Positions 9,007 through 17,977 are shown, counted from the first letter of the stretch. The stretch: 64,000 nucleotides of DNA from Sediminicola sp. YIK13 (GCF_001430825.1 NZ_CP010535.1:3080501-3144500); one strand, 5' to 3'. The notes: generated by a model from the letters alone, not told the origin. Made by a program: numbers and translations.

Positions 9007-9546
9007 TTAAATAAAGGTAATTCCTTGACGAGCACAGATCTCCATGACCTTTTCCATATCGGGTGGTCCTGGCGGCAAAGCGCCCAGTTCTTCAAACATG
9101 TTTTCTATCCCGGCGGGAAAGACGCTTAAAATTACTTTGGCATTTTTATCACCTATCACTTTCCACGAATGGGGTACATTTCTTGGGCCAAAAGCCAGAT
9201 CACCTGCTTTTAATACAGTGGTTTTATCCCCCACGGTCAGTTCCAATTCCCCTTCCAACACTTTGAATATTTCATCCTCCTTGGTATGTACATGCGGAGG
9301 GATCATCGTGCAAGGCGTATTATATTCTTCTATGAGGGTAAAGAGACCGTTCGTATCTTTCCCGGTCAATTTAAAAGTCTGAATATCCCCAAGGACATTG
9401 ATAGTCTTTCCTTCATCGTTCCTAATAATTTTAGGATCCATTGTCACCGCGGAGGTATTTTTGTTCAAGGGGTTACCCAAAGCGGGCAGGGTAAATGCAG
9501 TAGCACCCACCCACATGCTGTGCTTGATAAAATCTTTTCGTTTCAT
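9007..9546 (-). CDS. Secreted cupin-domain protein
   Basis: About 179 residues from the start MKRKDFIKHS; the longer frame beginning at 9582 lacks a plausible signal. The N-terminal KRKDFIK followed by a hydrophobic stretch looks like a weak twin-arginine-type signal with lysine in place of one arginine. The cupin core has PPHVHTKEDE for metal binding and later GDLAFGPRNVPHSWK for the second motif, a single small beta-barrel. Such proteins can be dioxygenases, isomerases or sugar/ligand binders; the substrate is not apparent. It stands alone, ending at a terminator shared with tyrS. Confidence 0.75.
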   Translation of the reverse strand: MKRKDFIKHSMWVGATAFTLPALGNPLNKNTSAVTMDPKIIRNDEGKTINVLGDIQTFKLTGKDTNGLFTLIEEYNTPCTMIPPHVHTKEDEIFKVLEGELELTVGDKTTVLKAGDLAFGPRNVPHSWKVIGDKNAKVILSVFPAGIENMFEELGALPPGPPDMEKVMEICARQGITFI

Positions 9547-9782
9547 GATATGGTATTTAATTGTACAATACAACCAAATCATAAGTGGATAAAGTAGTTT
9601 TAATAAATAAAGTTAAAGCCTAGGTGTTCCCGTTGATGGATTAGATTTGGAGCGAAGATGAAACCTCATTTTAGGCTAGAAAGGGGTAAAATTATTAAAT
9701 GAACCGGAGGATTATGCTGGTTTTTATATATCTGGAAGTCAATTGTTTATAAATGGCAAATTTTTGGGGGTGGATAAGTTTG

Positions 9783-10760
9783 TTAAAGCACCATAAGATT
9801 GCATCCCCTAATGTCCGAATTGTCAAAACGACCCAAAACTTCAAAACTCCCGTTGGGATACGCCTTCCCTAGATCTTGGGTGGCAATAAAGGCACAGGAA
9901 TGTATGTTGGCAAGATCGATGACATTGACCCCACCCGTTTTTCCAGGAGACAGATAGGTCAAGGGATCTTCGGGATCCCTGATAAGAATTTTCATCCATG
10001 GGGGGGCATTAAAAATACCATCTCCCTTGGAGTACCCTTGGGATAAAAGCTCTGTCATGCCATATTCCGAATGTATATGTTCTACCCCAAATCCCTTTTT
10101 TAATATGGCGTGAAGTTCTTCCCGGATCATTTCCTTTCTTCTGCCTTTCATCCCGCCAGTTTCCATTACAACGGTATGCTTTAATTGAAGGGAATGTTTT
10201 TCAACCATATCCAAGAGGGCAAAGGAAACACCAATGAGCAAAATTTTGGTGCCTTTAGCATCCAGCTCCTGTATTTTTTTCTTGAGTAGATCAAGCTCGT
10301 TCAAATAAAACCCGCTTTCGGGATGTTTGCTTTTTTTGATAAGATCATCTACCATATATATTAAGGAAGATCCTTTCCGCTCCAAATAGGAAGGTAGGAG
10401 CGCCAACACACAATAATTGGAGATTTCACCATAAAAAAGCTTAAATGCATTGAGGTAGCTGTCCTCGTAAATATTAGTGTCCAAAACATAATGCTTGCTG
10501 GTGATACTGCCCGTGGTACCGCTACTTGTAAATATGGTTTTTGGGATTTTGGAAGTGGAAACTATTTTTTTGGATTTAAAAAAATCAATGGGCAAAAAGG
10601 GAACATCTTTCAAATGGGTTACATTGTTCTGGTTTTTCCCCAATAGAGAACAAAACTTATGGTAAACCGCATTGTTTTTGTATTGGTAGCTAAAAGCTTC
10701 CAGTGCTTTTGCCTGAAATTCGTCGGAACTTTTTAATTCGAAGATGCTTTGGAAGTCCAT
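9783..10760 (-). CDS. LuxE-like acyl-protein synthetase / adenylate-forming acyltransferase
   Basis: About 325 residues from MDFQSIFELK; upstream in-frame codons to 10838 overlap a terminator and are unlikely to be used. The TIFTSSGTTGS phosphate-binding loop is the adenylation P-loop, and HSEYGMTELLSQGY is the A5-like motif of ANL enzymes; GGMKGRR lies between. The family activates fatty or aryl acids as acyl-adenylates and passes them to a protein cysteine. No luxCDAB genes are nearby, so light production is not implied. In Bacteroidota such orphan genes may act in surface lipid or pigment assembly, which is inference only. Confidence 0.78.
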   Translation of the reverse strand: MDFQSIFELKSSDEFQAKALEAFSYQYKNNAVYHKFCSLLGKNQNNVTHLKDVPFLPIDFFKSKKIVSTSKIPKTIFTSSGTTGSITSKHYVLDTNIYEDSYLNAFKLFYGEISNYCVLALLPSYLERKGSSLIYMVDDLIKKSKHPESGFYLNELDLLKKKIQELDAKGTKILLIGVSFALLDMVEKHSLQLKHTVVMETGGMKGRRKEMIREELHAILKKGFGVEHIHSEYGMTELLSQGYSKGDGIFNAPPWMKILIRDPEDPLTYLSPGKTGGVNVIDLANIHSCAFIATQDLGKAYPNGSFEVLGRFDNSDIRGCNLMVL

Positions 10761-10805
10761 GGTCAATGTTAAAAGAACAAAAGTAAGGATACCTTTGTTG
10801 GTGTA

Positions 10806-10836
10806 AAATAAAAAAAGCCCCTTTTGTAGGGGCTTC
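10806..10836 (-). terminator. Intrinsic terminator after the small T9SS gene
   Basis: AAGCCCC / GGGGCTT inverted repeat; read on the minus strand it is followed by a T-run, so it ends the transcript of the gene at 10861-11184. It lies just upstream of the LuxE-like start, supporting the shorter start chosen there. Confidence 0.85.
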
Positions 10837-10860
10837 ATTGATTAAGTTACATGGGGTAGT

Positions 10861-11184
10861 TTATTTTACGACCAATTTCCTGGTCATCGTTTGATTGTTT
10901 TCTGTGATTTGAAGTACATATACGCCAGGGATCAAGCGGGATATATTTAATGAATTTGTAGCTATCCTGTCCTTTAGGACCACGGCCCCAAATACATCGT
11001 ATACCACTATATCCTTGGTATCGTTCATTTTAGTTGATACATAGACCACATCATCAAAGGCCGGGTTTGGATATAATTTAAATCCAGTAATTTCGGCATT
11101 CTTGGGAGTTTTAATATCAACCATTTCTTGTGCTGAAAGCAAAAAGCTAAACGTAAGTAAAATGGTGAGGTAAATTCTTTTCAT
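10861..11184 (-). CDS. Very small T9SS type A sorting-domain protein
   Basis: 107 residues from MKRIYLTILL. A signal peptide ending near SAQE is followed by a spacer of about 15 residues and then a whole T9SS type A C-terminal domain: FKLYPNPAFDD, VVYDVFGAVV, LIPGVYVLQI and the terminal basic KLVVK. Nothing that looks like a cargo domain is present. T9SS type A domains direct passage across the outer membrane and attachment to the cell surface. The start was moved downstream because the longer frame from 11241 puts residues before the signal peptide. A paralogue lies at 11365-11673. Confidence 0.85.
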   Translation of the reverse strand: MKRIYLTILLTFSFLLSAQEMVDIKTPKNAEITGFKLYPNPAFDDVVYVSTKMNDTKDIVVYDVFGAVVLKDRIATNSLNISRLIPGVYVLQITENNQTMTRKLVVK

Positions 11185-11364
11185 GTAAGCCAATTTGGGA
11201 TGTTGACTGTAAATGTAAGTAAGTAGAATTCTTTCGAACACTATTTGTTGTGAAACACCGAATTTTGTAGGTGAAAGGGATTTTTTAACAGAGAGAAGGG
11301 TTGTAAGATGCTAAAAAGCAGGTAAATAACGTCTAAAAAAAAAGAGTACAGAGTAATTATTCGC

Positions 11365-11673
11365 TTATTTTACGATTAATTTTCGTGTAGCTACCTTGTC
11401 TTTTTCAAAAATTCGGATCATATATACCCCAGCATCCAAATTGCCCAGATTCAATTCTGAACCTAAAATGGTAGTTTCCAACAAACTTCCTCCAAAAACA
11501 TCAAAAATCATGATTTTCTTAGGGGAATTGTCCTTAGTTTTTATAAAAACCTTACCGTTGGTCACTGGATTAGGATACACACTTAAACCTTCAATTTCCC
11601 CGGCACTGGTTTTCTGCTGGCTGAAGGCCATTGTAGAAATGAAAAAAAGAAGAATTAGGTAAAGGTGCTTCAT
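11365..11673 (-). CDS. Very small T9SS type A sorting-domain protein, second copy
   Basis: 102 residues: signal peptide (MKHLYLILLFFISTMAFSQ), then GLSVYPNPVTNGKVFI, MIFDVFGGSL, NLDAGVYMIRI and terminal KLIVK, i.e. a complete type A sorting domain with almost no cargo. It is clearly related to the protein at 10861-11184 but diverged. The two are about 180 bases apart, with no clear terminator between them. Confidence 0.85.
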   Translation of the reverse strand: MKHLYLILLFFISTMAFSQQKTSAGEIEGLSVYPNPVTNGKVFIKTKDNSPKKIMIFDVFGGSLLETTILGSELNLGNLDAGVYMIRIFEKDKVATRKLIVK

Positions 11674-11761
11674 TTATTTGGATATAGAATAAAGGTAGTA
11701 ATTTTGCCGTCCAGAAGAATACAACGATCGGGAGAAAATTAAATATAATCGATGAAATGCA

Positions 11762-11788
11762 CAAAACGCCCTTTGTAAGGGCGTTTTT
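11762..11788 (-). terminator. Terminator after the beta-helix lipoprotein gene
   Basis: AACGCCCTT / AAGGGCGTT inverted repeat with a three-base loop; on the minus strand it is followed by a short T-stretch. Placed 27 bases past the stop of the gene at 11815-13041. Confidence 0.65.
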
Positions 11789-11814
11789 ATAGAATATATG
11801 TTATTTTTTTTGAT

Positions 11815-13041
11815 TTAATTGCTTACGGTCCAACCTGTACGCCAAGAAGAATAGTTGGTGCCTGTACCGTTACCATCCCCCGTGATAAAATCACTTTCTG
11901 TAAACGCAACCCCTGTATCATTCTTGAATTTAGTGGTCACATCGTTAAAGGTAATATCGTTCACTTTCAGGAATCCGTTGGATACCTGTGCTCCTGTTGG
12001 ATTGGCATTGGCATCACCGTCCAAATCAAACGCTTCACCAAAACCGTTGATCACCATGTTGTTGAAGATTGCTTGTGTTCCAGCCCTTAATCTAACCGCT
12101 TCGTAGCTGCCGGAACTTACTGTAGTACCATCTTGTATGGTATTAGCTGACCCTTTTCCATTTATAGTGATGTTGGTCACTGTAGGAGAAGACCAAGTTA
12201 AAGGATTGGAGTTGTTCCCTATATCGGTATTATATCCATCGGCTTCGATTGCCTTGTCCCAGGCCACGCCGTTGTGCTCTATGTAAACATTAGTGATGGT
12301 TCCAGACCAACCTTCGGTCCAATCCAGAGAATCATCTTGCGCATTTAATATAGAAACGAAACTTACATTTACAGTTCCTCCGAAGAACTCAAATCCATCG
12401 TCTTTTCCTTCATACATTTGAACATATTCCACGACAGTTCCGTTGCCCACACCGTAGAAAGAGAATCCATTGTTTTCAGATTGCCCGTCAGCAGAACCAC
12501 CTGAATATTGAACCCTCACGTATCTCAGAGACCCAGAATTATCTGCGGCATTGGTTCCGCCGTAAGGTAATCCTGCAATTTCGGAGGTAGATGTGGCTGT
12601 TCCAGAAACAGAGTTTACAGGTGCCTTACCCAACAAGATAAGTCCTCCCCAGTCACCCGCTTTTGGATTTTCGGAGGCAGAGGTGAAAATGATAGGGGCA
12701 TTTTGTGTGCCATTGGCAATGATCTGTGCTCCTTGGGCAATCGCTAGATAAACATCGGAGCCTGTGGCAGATGCCCTAATGGTCATCCCAGCCGGAATGG
12801 TGAGAATAGTGCCAGATTCCATGATCATAGGCCCGTTAAGCACATAGGTGTTTGCGCTATCAAGGGTCAGATCGCTGGTATAACTTCCATCAAGTAAGAT
12901 AGTTTCACTGGTATTGGGAGTTTCTCCACCTGTTGTATTGTTAATGGTGGTGTTGATGATGATATCTGAGGTGTCATCTTCCGCACATGAATTTAGAAGT
13001 GCAGAAAAAACGGCAATACTTAAAAATAACTTAGTTTTCAT
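11815..13041 (-). CDS. Surface/periplasmic lipoprotein, parallel beta-helix-like
   Basis: 408 residues with a lipoprotein signal (Cys about residue 19, LNSCAEDD). The mature part is rich in Gly, Ser, Thr and Asn and in short repeating strands such as GGLILLGKAPVN, YVRVQYSGG, YVQMYEGKDDGFEFFGG and VYIEHNG, as in right-handed parallel beta-helix proteins. Acidic DGFEFFGG and DDSLDWTEGW stretches could bind metal or ligand. It follows the TonB-dependent receptor gene by 38 bases on the same strand, so the pair may act as receptor plus surface binding lipoprotein, similar in logic to SusC/SusD but with an unrelated fold. Its neighbourhood to a PhoBR-like system suggests phosphate-related induction (inference). 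Confidence 0.75.
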   Translation of the reverse strand: MKTKLFLSIAVFSALLNSCAEDDTSDIIINTTINNTTGGETPNTSETILLDGSYTSDLTLDSANTYVLNGPMIMESGTILTIPAGMTIRASATGSDVYLAIAQGAQIIANGTQNAPIIFTSASENPKAGDWGGLILLGKAPVNSVSGTATSTSEIAGLPYGGTNAADNSGSLRYVRVQYSGGSADGQSENNGFSFYGVGNGTVVEYVQMYEGKDDGFEFFGGTVNVSFVSILNAQDDSLDWTEGWSGTITNVYIEHNGVAWDKAIEADGYNTDIGNNSNPLTWSSPTVTNITINGKGSANTIQDGTTVSSGSYEAVRLRAGTQAIFNNMVINGFGEAFDLDGDANANPTGAQVSNGFLKVNDITFNDVTTKFKNDTGVAFTESDFITGDGNGTGTNYSSWRTGWTVSN

Positions 13042-13079
13042 TTCGTTCGATTTTAATTTTTAGTCTTAATTTTAATGGT

Positions 13080-15956
13080 TTAAAAGGAATATTTTATAGA
13101 AAGCCCCAAATCCACACCGCGCTTAAAGTCTTGGAGAATGATATTTTGACCATTGGTGATCTCTCTATTTATTTCAAAAGTGGGATCCAAAATATTTTTG
13201 GCGTTTAGGTTTACCTCCAAATGATCCCCAAAAGTGTTTTTCCACACCAGGTCCAATGTTGGGATACCTTTTTCAATGATATTTCCAAGCTGTCCAGATC
13301 CCAATGCAAATATTCGGTCAGAAAAGTAATTACCTACTAAGTTGATCACCGGGCTATAATTTCCAAATGTTGGACTCCAGTTGAGATCAGCATTGGCAAT
13401 TAATGGAGAAGAACCTTGTAATTCATCACTATCCCTATTGAAGGTGGTACTGTATGAGCCACTGATTTCACTGTACAAATCTTGTTTTGTGTGTATGTAG
13501 GAAACATTTAACCCGAATGTTAGCTCTGGTTGTTGCTCATCGTTCAAGAGGATATTTTTCCGCAACTCTAGTTCTGCTCCAAAGACATCAGCCTTTTTAC
13601 CTGTTCTAAAATAACGTTGTGTTCCTGTAGCATCATTTGCCACTACCAAGTTAATAGGGTCTTGTATTTGTTTGGCAAAACCACCAATGGAAAGGATTTC
13701 GTTTCTACTAAAGAACCATTCATATTTTAGGTCAAGATTCAAGATATTTGAATATGAAACATCTTCCACATTGTTGTAGTTGATAGTAGCGATGTTCTGT
13801 CTTCCCAAAACATCAGGATTACCACCAATTCTCTGTGTTACACCTTCATACACGAACGGGGCCATTTCCTTAAATTCCGGAAAGGAAACGGTTTGACTTC
13901 CTGACAATCTAATGTTCTGGTCCTCATTTACCGTATATTTGATGTTTAGGTTTGGTAGGTAAATAGATTCATTTACTTCATTGGAACCAGGGTTTAAATC
14001 TGGCCTTAGGTTGATTACATCATATGCAATTCTCTGGTTGAACGATTCAATCCTTACTCCGGGAATTAAAAGCCATTTGTCGTTTAAATTGAATTCGGCA
14101 GAAACATATCCGGCGTAAACATCCAATTTACCCGTGTAGGTGTTTTCCAATTCTCCCGGTGCACTTGTTTGTGTCAATCCCGTATTTTCAGGATCCAACG
14201 GTCTAAAAACATGAGTTTGATACCCTTCACCTTCGTTTCCTAGACCAAGGACAAAATTATCCAGGTTAAAGATGGTATTCAGATCATTGACATCTGTTAT
14301 ATTAAAACTATTACTAATGTTCTTGTAACCATACCGTTGGTTGTCAAAAGACCTTTCTTTTGTTCTTCCATTATAGCCAAAATTAAGTTTGGTGACCGGA
14401 GAAACCTGGTATGAGATATTTATTCTGCTATTAAACTCTTCATCCTCAATATTTTGAAAATATCTCTGGTTGTTAAAATTGTTCTGTTGTCCAAAATCAG
14501 GAGAAGTGGCGGGATCATTGTCGAACAATAGATCATAATTGTTCAACGTTATCCTTTTACGGTCTGGTTCGTATGCAAATACCCTATTGTAGCCCACACC
14601 GTACTGTAAATTTAACTTTTCATCGAAGGTGTGTTCACCTGTAAGTTGATTTACAAAGATTAGGTCTTGGTTGAATTGGGAATTCAATTGAAAATACCCC
14701 ACATCGGAGTTTAGATCCTGACTAAAACCTTCCCCGTTAGTTCCATAGTAGCCCACCTCATCGCCAGAACTGTTTATGGCAAGAGAATTAAATTTTAGTT
14801 TGTTGTTATTGTTGATTTTGAAAGTAACATTGGCAAGAGCAGTAGAGGTTGTAGATTGGGTATAGCGCTCAACAGAAGGGAACAACACATCCAAGTTGGT
14901 ACCATAATTCGCCTGACTCCCTTCCAAATATCTGTATTTGGAATCAAAGGAAACATGTCCGAAGAAGCTCAACAAAGATTCCGAGTCTTCACCGAACAAA
15001 CGATAAGATTTACCAAAAGACAGGGCAATACCCGTATTTACCGGTGCTATTTTGTTGTTCTCTACAGGATCTACACCATGGGAAAGAATGACCGCAAAAG
15101 GATTATGGTCATACCGGTTATAAAATCCAAAATAGCCTGTTCCCTCATTTTTAACGAAATCTTCTCCTGCTGCCCTTGAATTTACCCCTGTGCTCACTGA
15201 GGCATCAAAAAAACCTGTTCCAGTGTATTCTTTGGAGGAAATATCTACATTTCCAGCGGAAAAGTCGGCATAAAATTTACTGGAATATGCCTTGCTTACC
15301 CCTACGCTTTCAATGATATCTGAGGAAAACAGGTTAAGATCTATATTTTTGTTATTGATATTGTTAGAGGGTAAGGACAGGCCATTCATGGTAGTGCTCA
15401 AATATCTATCACCAAGCCCTCGTACATAAACATTGTTGGACCCCTCTTGTTTGGATATCCCGGAAATCTGCGCGACTGCCCCAGCAGCATCAGAGACACC
15501 TTTTCTTGCCAATTCCTGGGCACCAATGGACGTTTTCATTTCCACAGCCTTTTTTTGGTCGAGTAATAATGCTGTTTCCGTATCTTTTTTGGCAGAAACA
15601 GTAACAACTACTTCATCCAAGGTTACCCCTTGATTGGCGCGCATTGGGATATTTAAGGAAGTGATTTTACCAGGCGCGATTATAACGTCAGGTACTTCCA
15701 CAGTCTCATAGCCCAAATAGCTAAAGGCCAGCGTATATGTTCCTGGGGTTATGTTGTTAATTTCATATAGCCCGTCAAAATCTGAAGTTGTTCCTTTTGT
15801 GGAATTCTTGATCAATACGTTTGCAAATGGCAAGGGCTCGTCATTTAATTCTTTGTCGATCACTTTGCCAACAATCCCTCCCGTGCTTTCCTGCGCCTTG
15901 GTATGTAATGCAAAAACCAAACAAATACTCAATAATAGCAATCTCATTATATTCAT
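13080..15956 (-). CDS. TonB-dependent outer-membrane receptor
   Basis: About 958 residues from MNIMRLLLLS (in-frame ATG codons also at 15974 and 15947). Order of parts: signal peptide to about KAQE; a carboxypeptidase-regulatory-like beta domain (about 35-115, GGIVGKVIDKEL... YEINNITPGTYTL); plug domain (about 130-250, with VYVRGLGDRY); then a 22-strand barrel ending with the aromatic SIKYSF. It takes up a ligand across the outer membrane using TonB/ExbBD energy. The gene reads away from a PhoB-like regulator, and a phased 11-bp repeat array starts only about 30 bases from the start codon. It is likely co-transcribed with the beta-helix lipoprotein. The ligand is unknown; a phosphorus compound is a reasoned guess. 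Confidence 0.92.
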   Translation of the reverse strand: MNIMRLLLLSICLVFALHTKAQESTGGIVGKVIDKELNDEPLPFANVLIKNSTKGTTSDFDGLYEINNITPGTYTLAFSYLGYETVEVPDVIIAPGKITSLNIPMRANQGVTLDEVVVTVSAKKDTETALLLDQKKAVEMKTSIGAQELARKGVSDAAGAVAQISGISKQEGSNNVYVRGLGDRYLSTTMNGLSLPSNNINNKNIDLNLFSSDIIESVGVSKAYSSKFYADFSAGNVDISSKEYTGTGFFDASVSTGVNSRAAGEDFVKNEGTGYFGFYNRYDHNPFAVILSHGVDPVENNKIAPVNTGIALSFGKSYRLFGEDSESLLSFFGHVSFDSKYRYLEGSQANYGTNLDVLFPSVERYTQSTTSTALANVTFKINNNNKLKFNSLAINSSGDEVGYYGTNGEGFSQDLNSDVGYFQLNSQFNQDLIFVNQLTGEHTFDEKLNLQYGVGYNRVFAYEPDRKRITLNNYDLLFDNDPATSPDFGQQNNFNNQRYFQNIEDEEFNSRINISYQVSPVTKLNFGYNGRTKERSFDNQRYGYKNISNSFNITDVNDLNTIFNLDNFVLGLGNEGEGYQTHVFRPLDPENTGLTQTSAPGELENTYTGKLDVYAGYVSAEFNLNDKWLLIPGVRIESFNQRIAYDVINLRPDLNPGSNEVNESIYLPNLNIKYTVNEDQNIRLSGSQTVSFPEFKEMAPFVYEGVTQRIGGNPDVLGRQNIATINYNNVEDVSYSNILNLDLKYEWFFSRNEILSIGGFAKQIQDPINLVVANDATGTQRYFRTGKKADVFGAELELRKNILLNDEQQPELTFGLNVSYIHTKQDLYSEISGSYSTTFNRDSDELQGSSPLIANADLNWSPTFGNYSPVINLVGNYFSDRIFALGSGQLGNIIEKGIPTLDLVWKNTFGDHLEVNLNAKNILDPTFEINREITNGQNIILQDFKRGVDLGLSIKYSF

Positions 15957-15988
15957 TTCTATAAGTTGACGCAAAGAAACCTACCTAC

Positions 15989-16050
15989 TGTAATCTTGGG
16001 GTTACCCTCGGGTTAAAGGTTTGTTTTCTTTGTGTTACCTAAATGTTATC
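15989..16050. promoter_or_regulatory. Phased 11-bp direct-repeat array resembling a Pho box
   Basis: Six heptamers start exactly every 11 bases: TGTAATC (15989), GGTTACC (16000), GGTTAAA (16011), TGTTTTC (16022), TGTTACC (16033) and TGTTATC (16044). Seven-base half-sites with four-base spacers are the layout of PhoB sites (CTGTCAT-type repeats, 11-bp period) in Proteobacteria. The array sits between the TonB receptor and an OmpR/PhoB-family regulator gene, where a dimer-binding activator of the receptor gene and autoregulator would be expected. Binding is inferred, not shown. Confidence 0.7.
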
Positions 16051-16095
16051 ATATTAAATCAACGTTAAGCCGATATGATGTAATAGTATTATCTT

Positions 16096-16103
16096 TACTT
16101 TTG
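16096..16103 (+). promoter_or_regulatory. -7 element before the response-regulator gene
   Basis: TACTTTTG matches TAnnTTTG 25 bases before the ATG at 16129; no TTG at the normal -33 distance, which fits an activator-dependent promoter next to the repeat array. Confidence 0.5.
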
Positions 16104-16128
16104 AGCTAATTAATCAAGCACTTCCTTC

Positions 16129-16815
16129 ATGAACAACAACGAGATCAGGATACTTTTGGTGGATGACGAACCGGACATACTAGAGATTGTCGGGTACAAT
16201 TTATCCGCGGAGGGATATGAAGTTTTTACGGCCAGTAATGGTGTAGATGCAGTGGCCAAGGCTAAAAAAAAGAAACCACATTTAATCATAATGGACGTAA
16301 TGATGCCGGAAATGGACGGGATAGAGGCCTGCGGGATTATTCGGAATACCCAGGGTCTTGAAAATGCCATTATTACCTTTTTGACGGCAAGAGGGGAAGA
16401 TTATTCACAAGTTGCCGGTTTTGATGCAGGTGCCGACGATTATATCACCAAGCCTATTAAACCCAAAGTATTGGTGAGCAAGGTAAAGGCTTTGTTGCGC
16501 AGACTTAAAGATGAAGCAGAGGATTCGGAAGATATCACCCGGGTTGGTTCTATTGTCATTAACAGAGAAGAGTATAAAATTGTCAATAAGGGCGTAGAGA
16601 TTATCTTGCCAAGAAAGGAATTTGAGTTGTTGGCGCTATTGGCCTCCAAGCCCAGTAAGGTGTTTAAGAGAGAGGTAATTCTGGATAAGGTATGGGGCAA
16701 CGAGGTGGTCGTTGGAGGTAGAACCATAGACGTGCATATTAGGAAATTACGCGAAAAAATTGGAGAAGAGCATTTTAAGACCGTAAAAGGCGTGGGGTAT
16801 AAGTTTGTTCTATAA
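16129..16815 (+). CDS. OmpR/PhoB-family response regulator
   Basis: 228 residues. Receiver domain residues about 6-125: acidic pair Asp12-Asp13, phosphoacceptor Asp56 in IIMDVMMPEMDG, Thr86 and Lys108 switch residues. Winged-helix DNA-binding domain about 130-228, with the GGRTIDVHIRKLREKIG recognition helix and C-terminal VKGVGYKF hairpin. The stop overlaps the start of the partner kinase gene by one base. A phased array matching PhoB site geometry lies directly upstream, so I take this as a PhoB-type regulator controlling itself and the divergent TonB receptor; other OmpR-type roles are not excluded. Confidence 0.9.
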   Translation: MNNNEIRILLVDDEPDILEIVGYNLSAEGYEVFTASNGVDAVAKAKKKKPHLIIMDVMMPEMDGIEACGIIRNTQGLENAIITFLTARGEDYSQVAGFDAGADDYITKPIKPKVLVSKVKALLRRLKDEAEDSEDITRVGSIVINREEYKIVNKGVEIILPRKEFELLALLASKPSKVFKREVILDKVWGNEVVVGGRTIDVHIRKLREKIGEEHFKTVKGVGYKFVL

Positions 16816-17870
16816 TGGCCATAACGCTAAGAAAATCATATAAATTTGCCTTTCGATCGGCCTTGTTAATCACAGGTGTCCTAACTCTTTTTATGGGTGT
16901 TTTTATGCGAATAAAGGACACCATAGATTGGTCCTTACTCAGTATTTTTACCTTCCTATCCTTCTTAATATCCTTTTTTGTCATTCAGTTGAGGGTAGAA
17001 AAATTCATTTATAAGAGGGCCAAAAGAATATACGACGATATTTCTCTGTTGGAATCTTCGTCCCTGACATCTAGGACAATCACTACAGATATGGCGACCT
17101 TAACCCAAGAAATAGAAAAATTTGCCAAGGATAAAAAAGTAGAGATTGATACCTTAAAGATCCGAGAGGAATATCGCAAGGATTTTTTGGGAAATGTATC
17201 CCATGAATTAAAGACGCCATTGTTTACAGTCCAAGGGTATATACTTACCTTGTTGGATGGTGCCATGAAAGACAAAAATGTGCGGAAAAAATATTTGCAA
17301 AGGGCCAATAAAGGGGTAGAACGACTCATCTACATCGTAAAAGACTTGGATATGATCACCAAACTGGAGGTGGGGGACCTTCATTTGGAATTGTCCGATT
17401 TTGACATCATTGAACTCATTCAAAATGTGTTTGATTTATTGGAAATGAAGGCGCTCAAAAAAAATATTACATTGGCTTTTGATATGGAGTATATTCATCC
17501 GATCATAGTTCGTGCAGATAGGGAAAGAATACAGCAAGTGGTCACAAATCTTATTGTCAACTCTATTAAATACGGGCATAATAATGGAACCACGGAGGTG
17601 AGTGTTGAAAACTTGATAAAGAATAAAGTCATTGTTAGGGTAACCGATAATGGTGAAGGAATAGAAAAGCAACATATTCCTCGACTATTCGAACGCTTCT
17701 ACAGGGTAGATAAAAGCGGAAGCAGGGCAGAGGGCGGATCAGGCTTGGGCCTTTCTATCGTAAAGCACATTATTGAGGCACATGATGAAAAAATTTATGT
17801 TGAGAGTGTACTAGGTGTTGGTTCTGAGTTTTCATTCACCCTAGAAAAGGCTAAAAACAAAGTAGTATAG
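16815..17870 (+). CDS. Membrane sensor histidine kinase (PhoR-like)
   Basis: 351 residues. Two N-terminal transmembrane helices (about 14-31 and 40-60) are separated by only a few residues, so there is almost no periplasmic sensor. No PAS domain is obvious between the helices and the dimerisation domain. The phosphoacceptor His130 lies in GNVSHELKTPLF, followed by the N box (NLIVNSIKYG), G1 (DNGEGI), F box and G2 (GGSGLGLSIVKHI). Cognate of the overlapping response regulator. Lack of a periplasmic sensor domain fits PhoR-like kinases that sense through the phosphate transporter and PhoU, but neither is encoded here. Confidence 0.88.
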   Translation: MAITLRKSYKFAFRSALLITGVLTLFMGVFMRIKDTIDWSLLSIFTFLSFLISFFVIQLRVEKFIYKRAKRIYDDISLLESSSLTSRTITTDMATLTQEIEKFAKDKKVEIDTLKIREEYRKDFLGNVSHELKTPLFTVQGYILTLLDGAMKDKNVRKKYLQRANKGVERLIYIVKDLDMITKLEVGDLHLELSDFDIIELIQNVFDLLEMKALKKNITLAFDMEYIHPIIVRADRERIQQVVTNLIVNSIKYGHNNGTTEVSVENLIKNKVIVRVTDNGEGIEKQHIPRLFERFYRVDKSGSRAEGGSGLGLSIVKHIIEAHDEKIYVESVLGVGSEFSFTLEKAKNKVV

Positions 17871-17977
17871 ATAAGTACTTGGTTGTTCCAGGCTAGAGGT
17901 TATAGAGGCGACCAAAGTACATTTAGTCAATTCTATATTTGCCAAAGAACGCAATCCAAAACATTGCAAGATTTCCT

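Noticed and set aside
9783-10760. Bioluminescence (lux) locus
   Set aside because: Only a LuxE-like gene is present; no luciferase or reductase genes.
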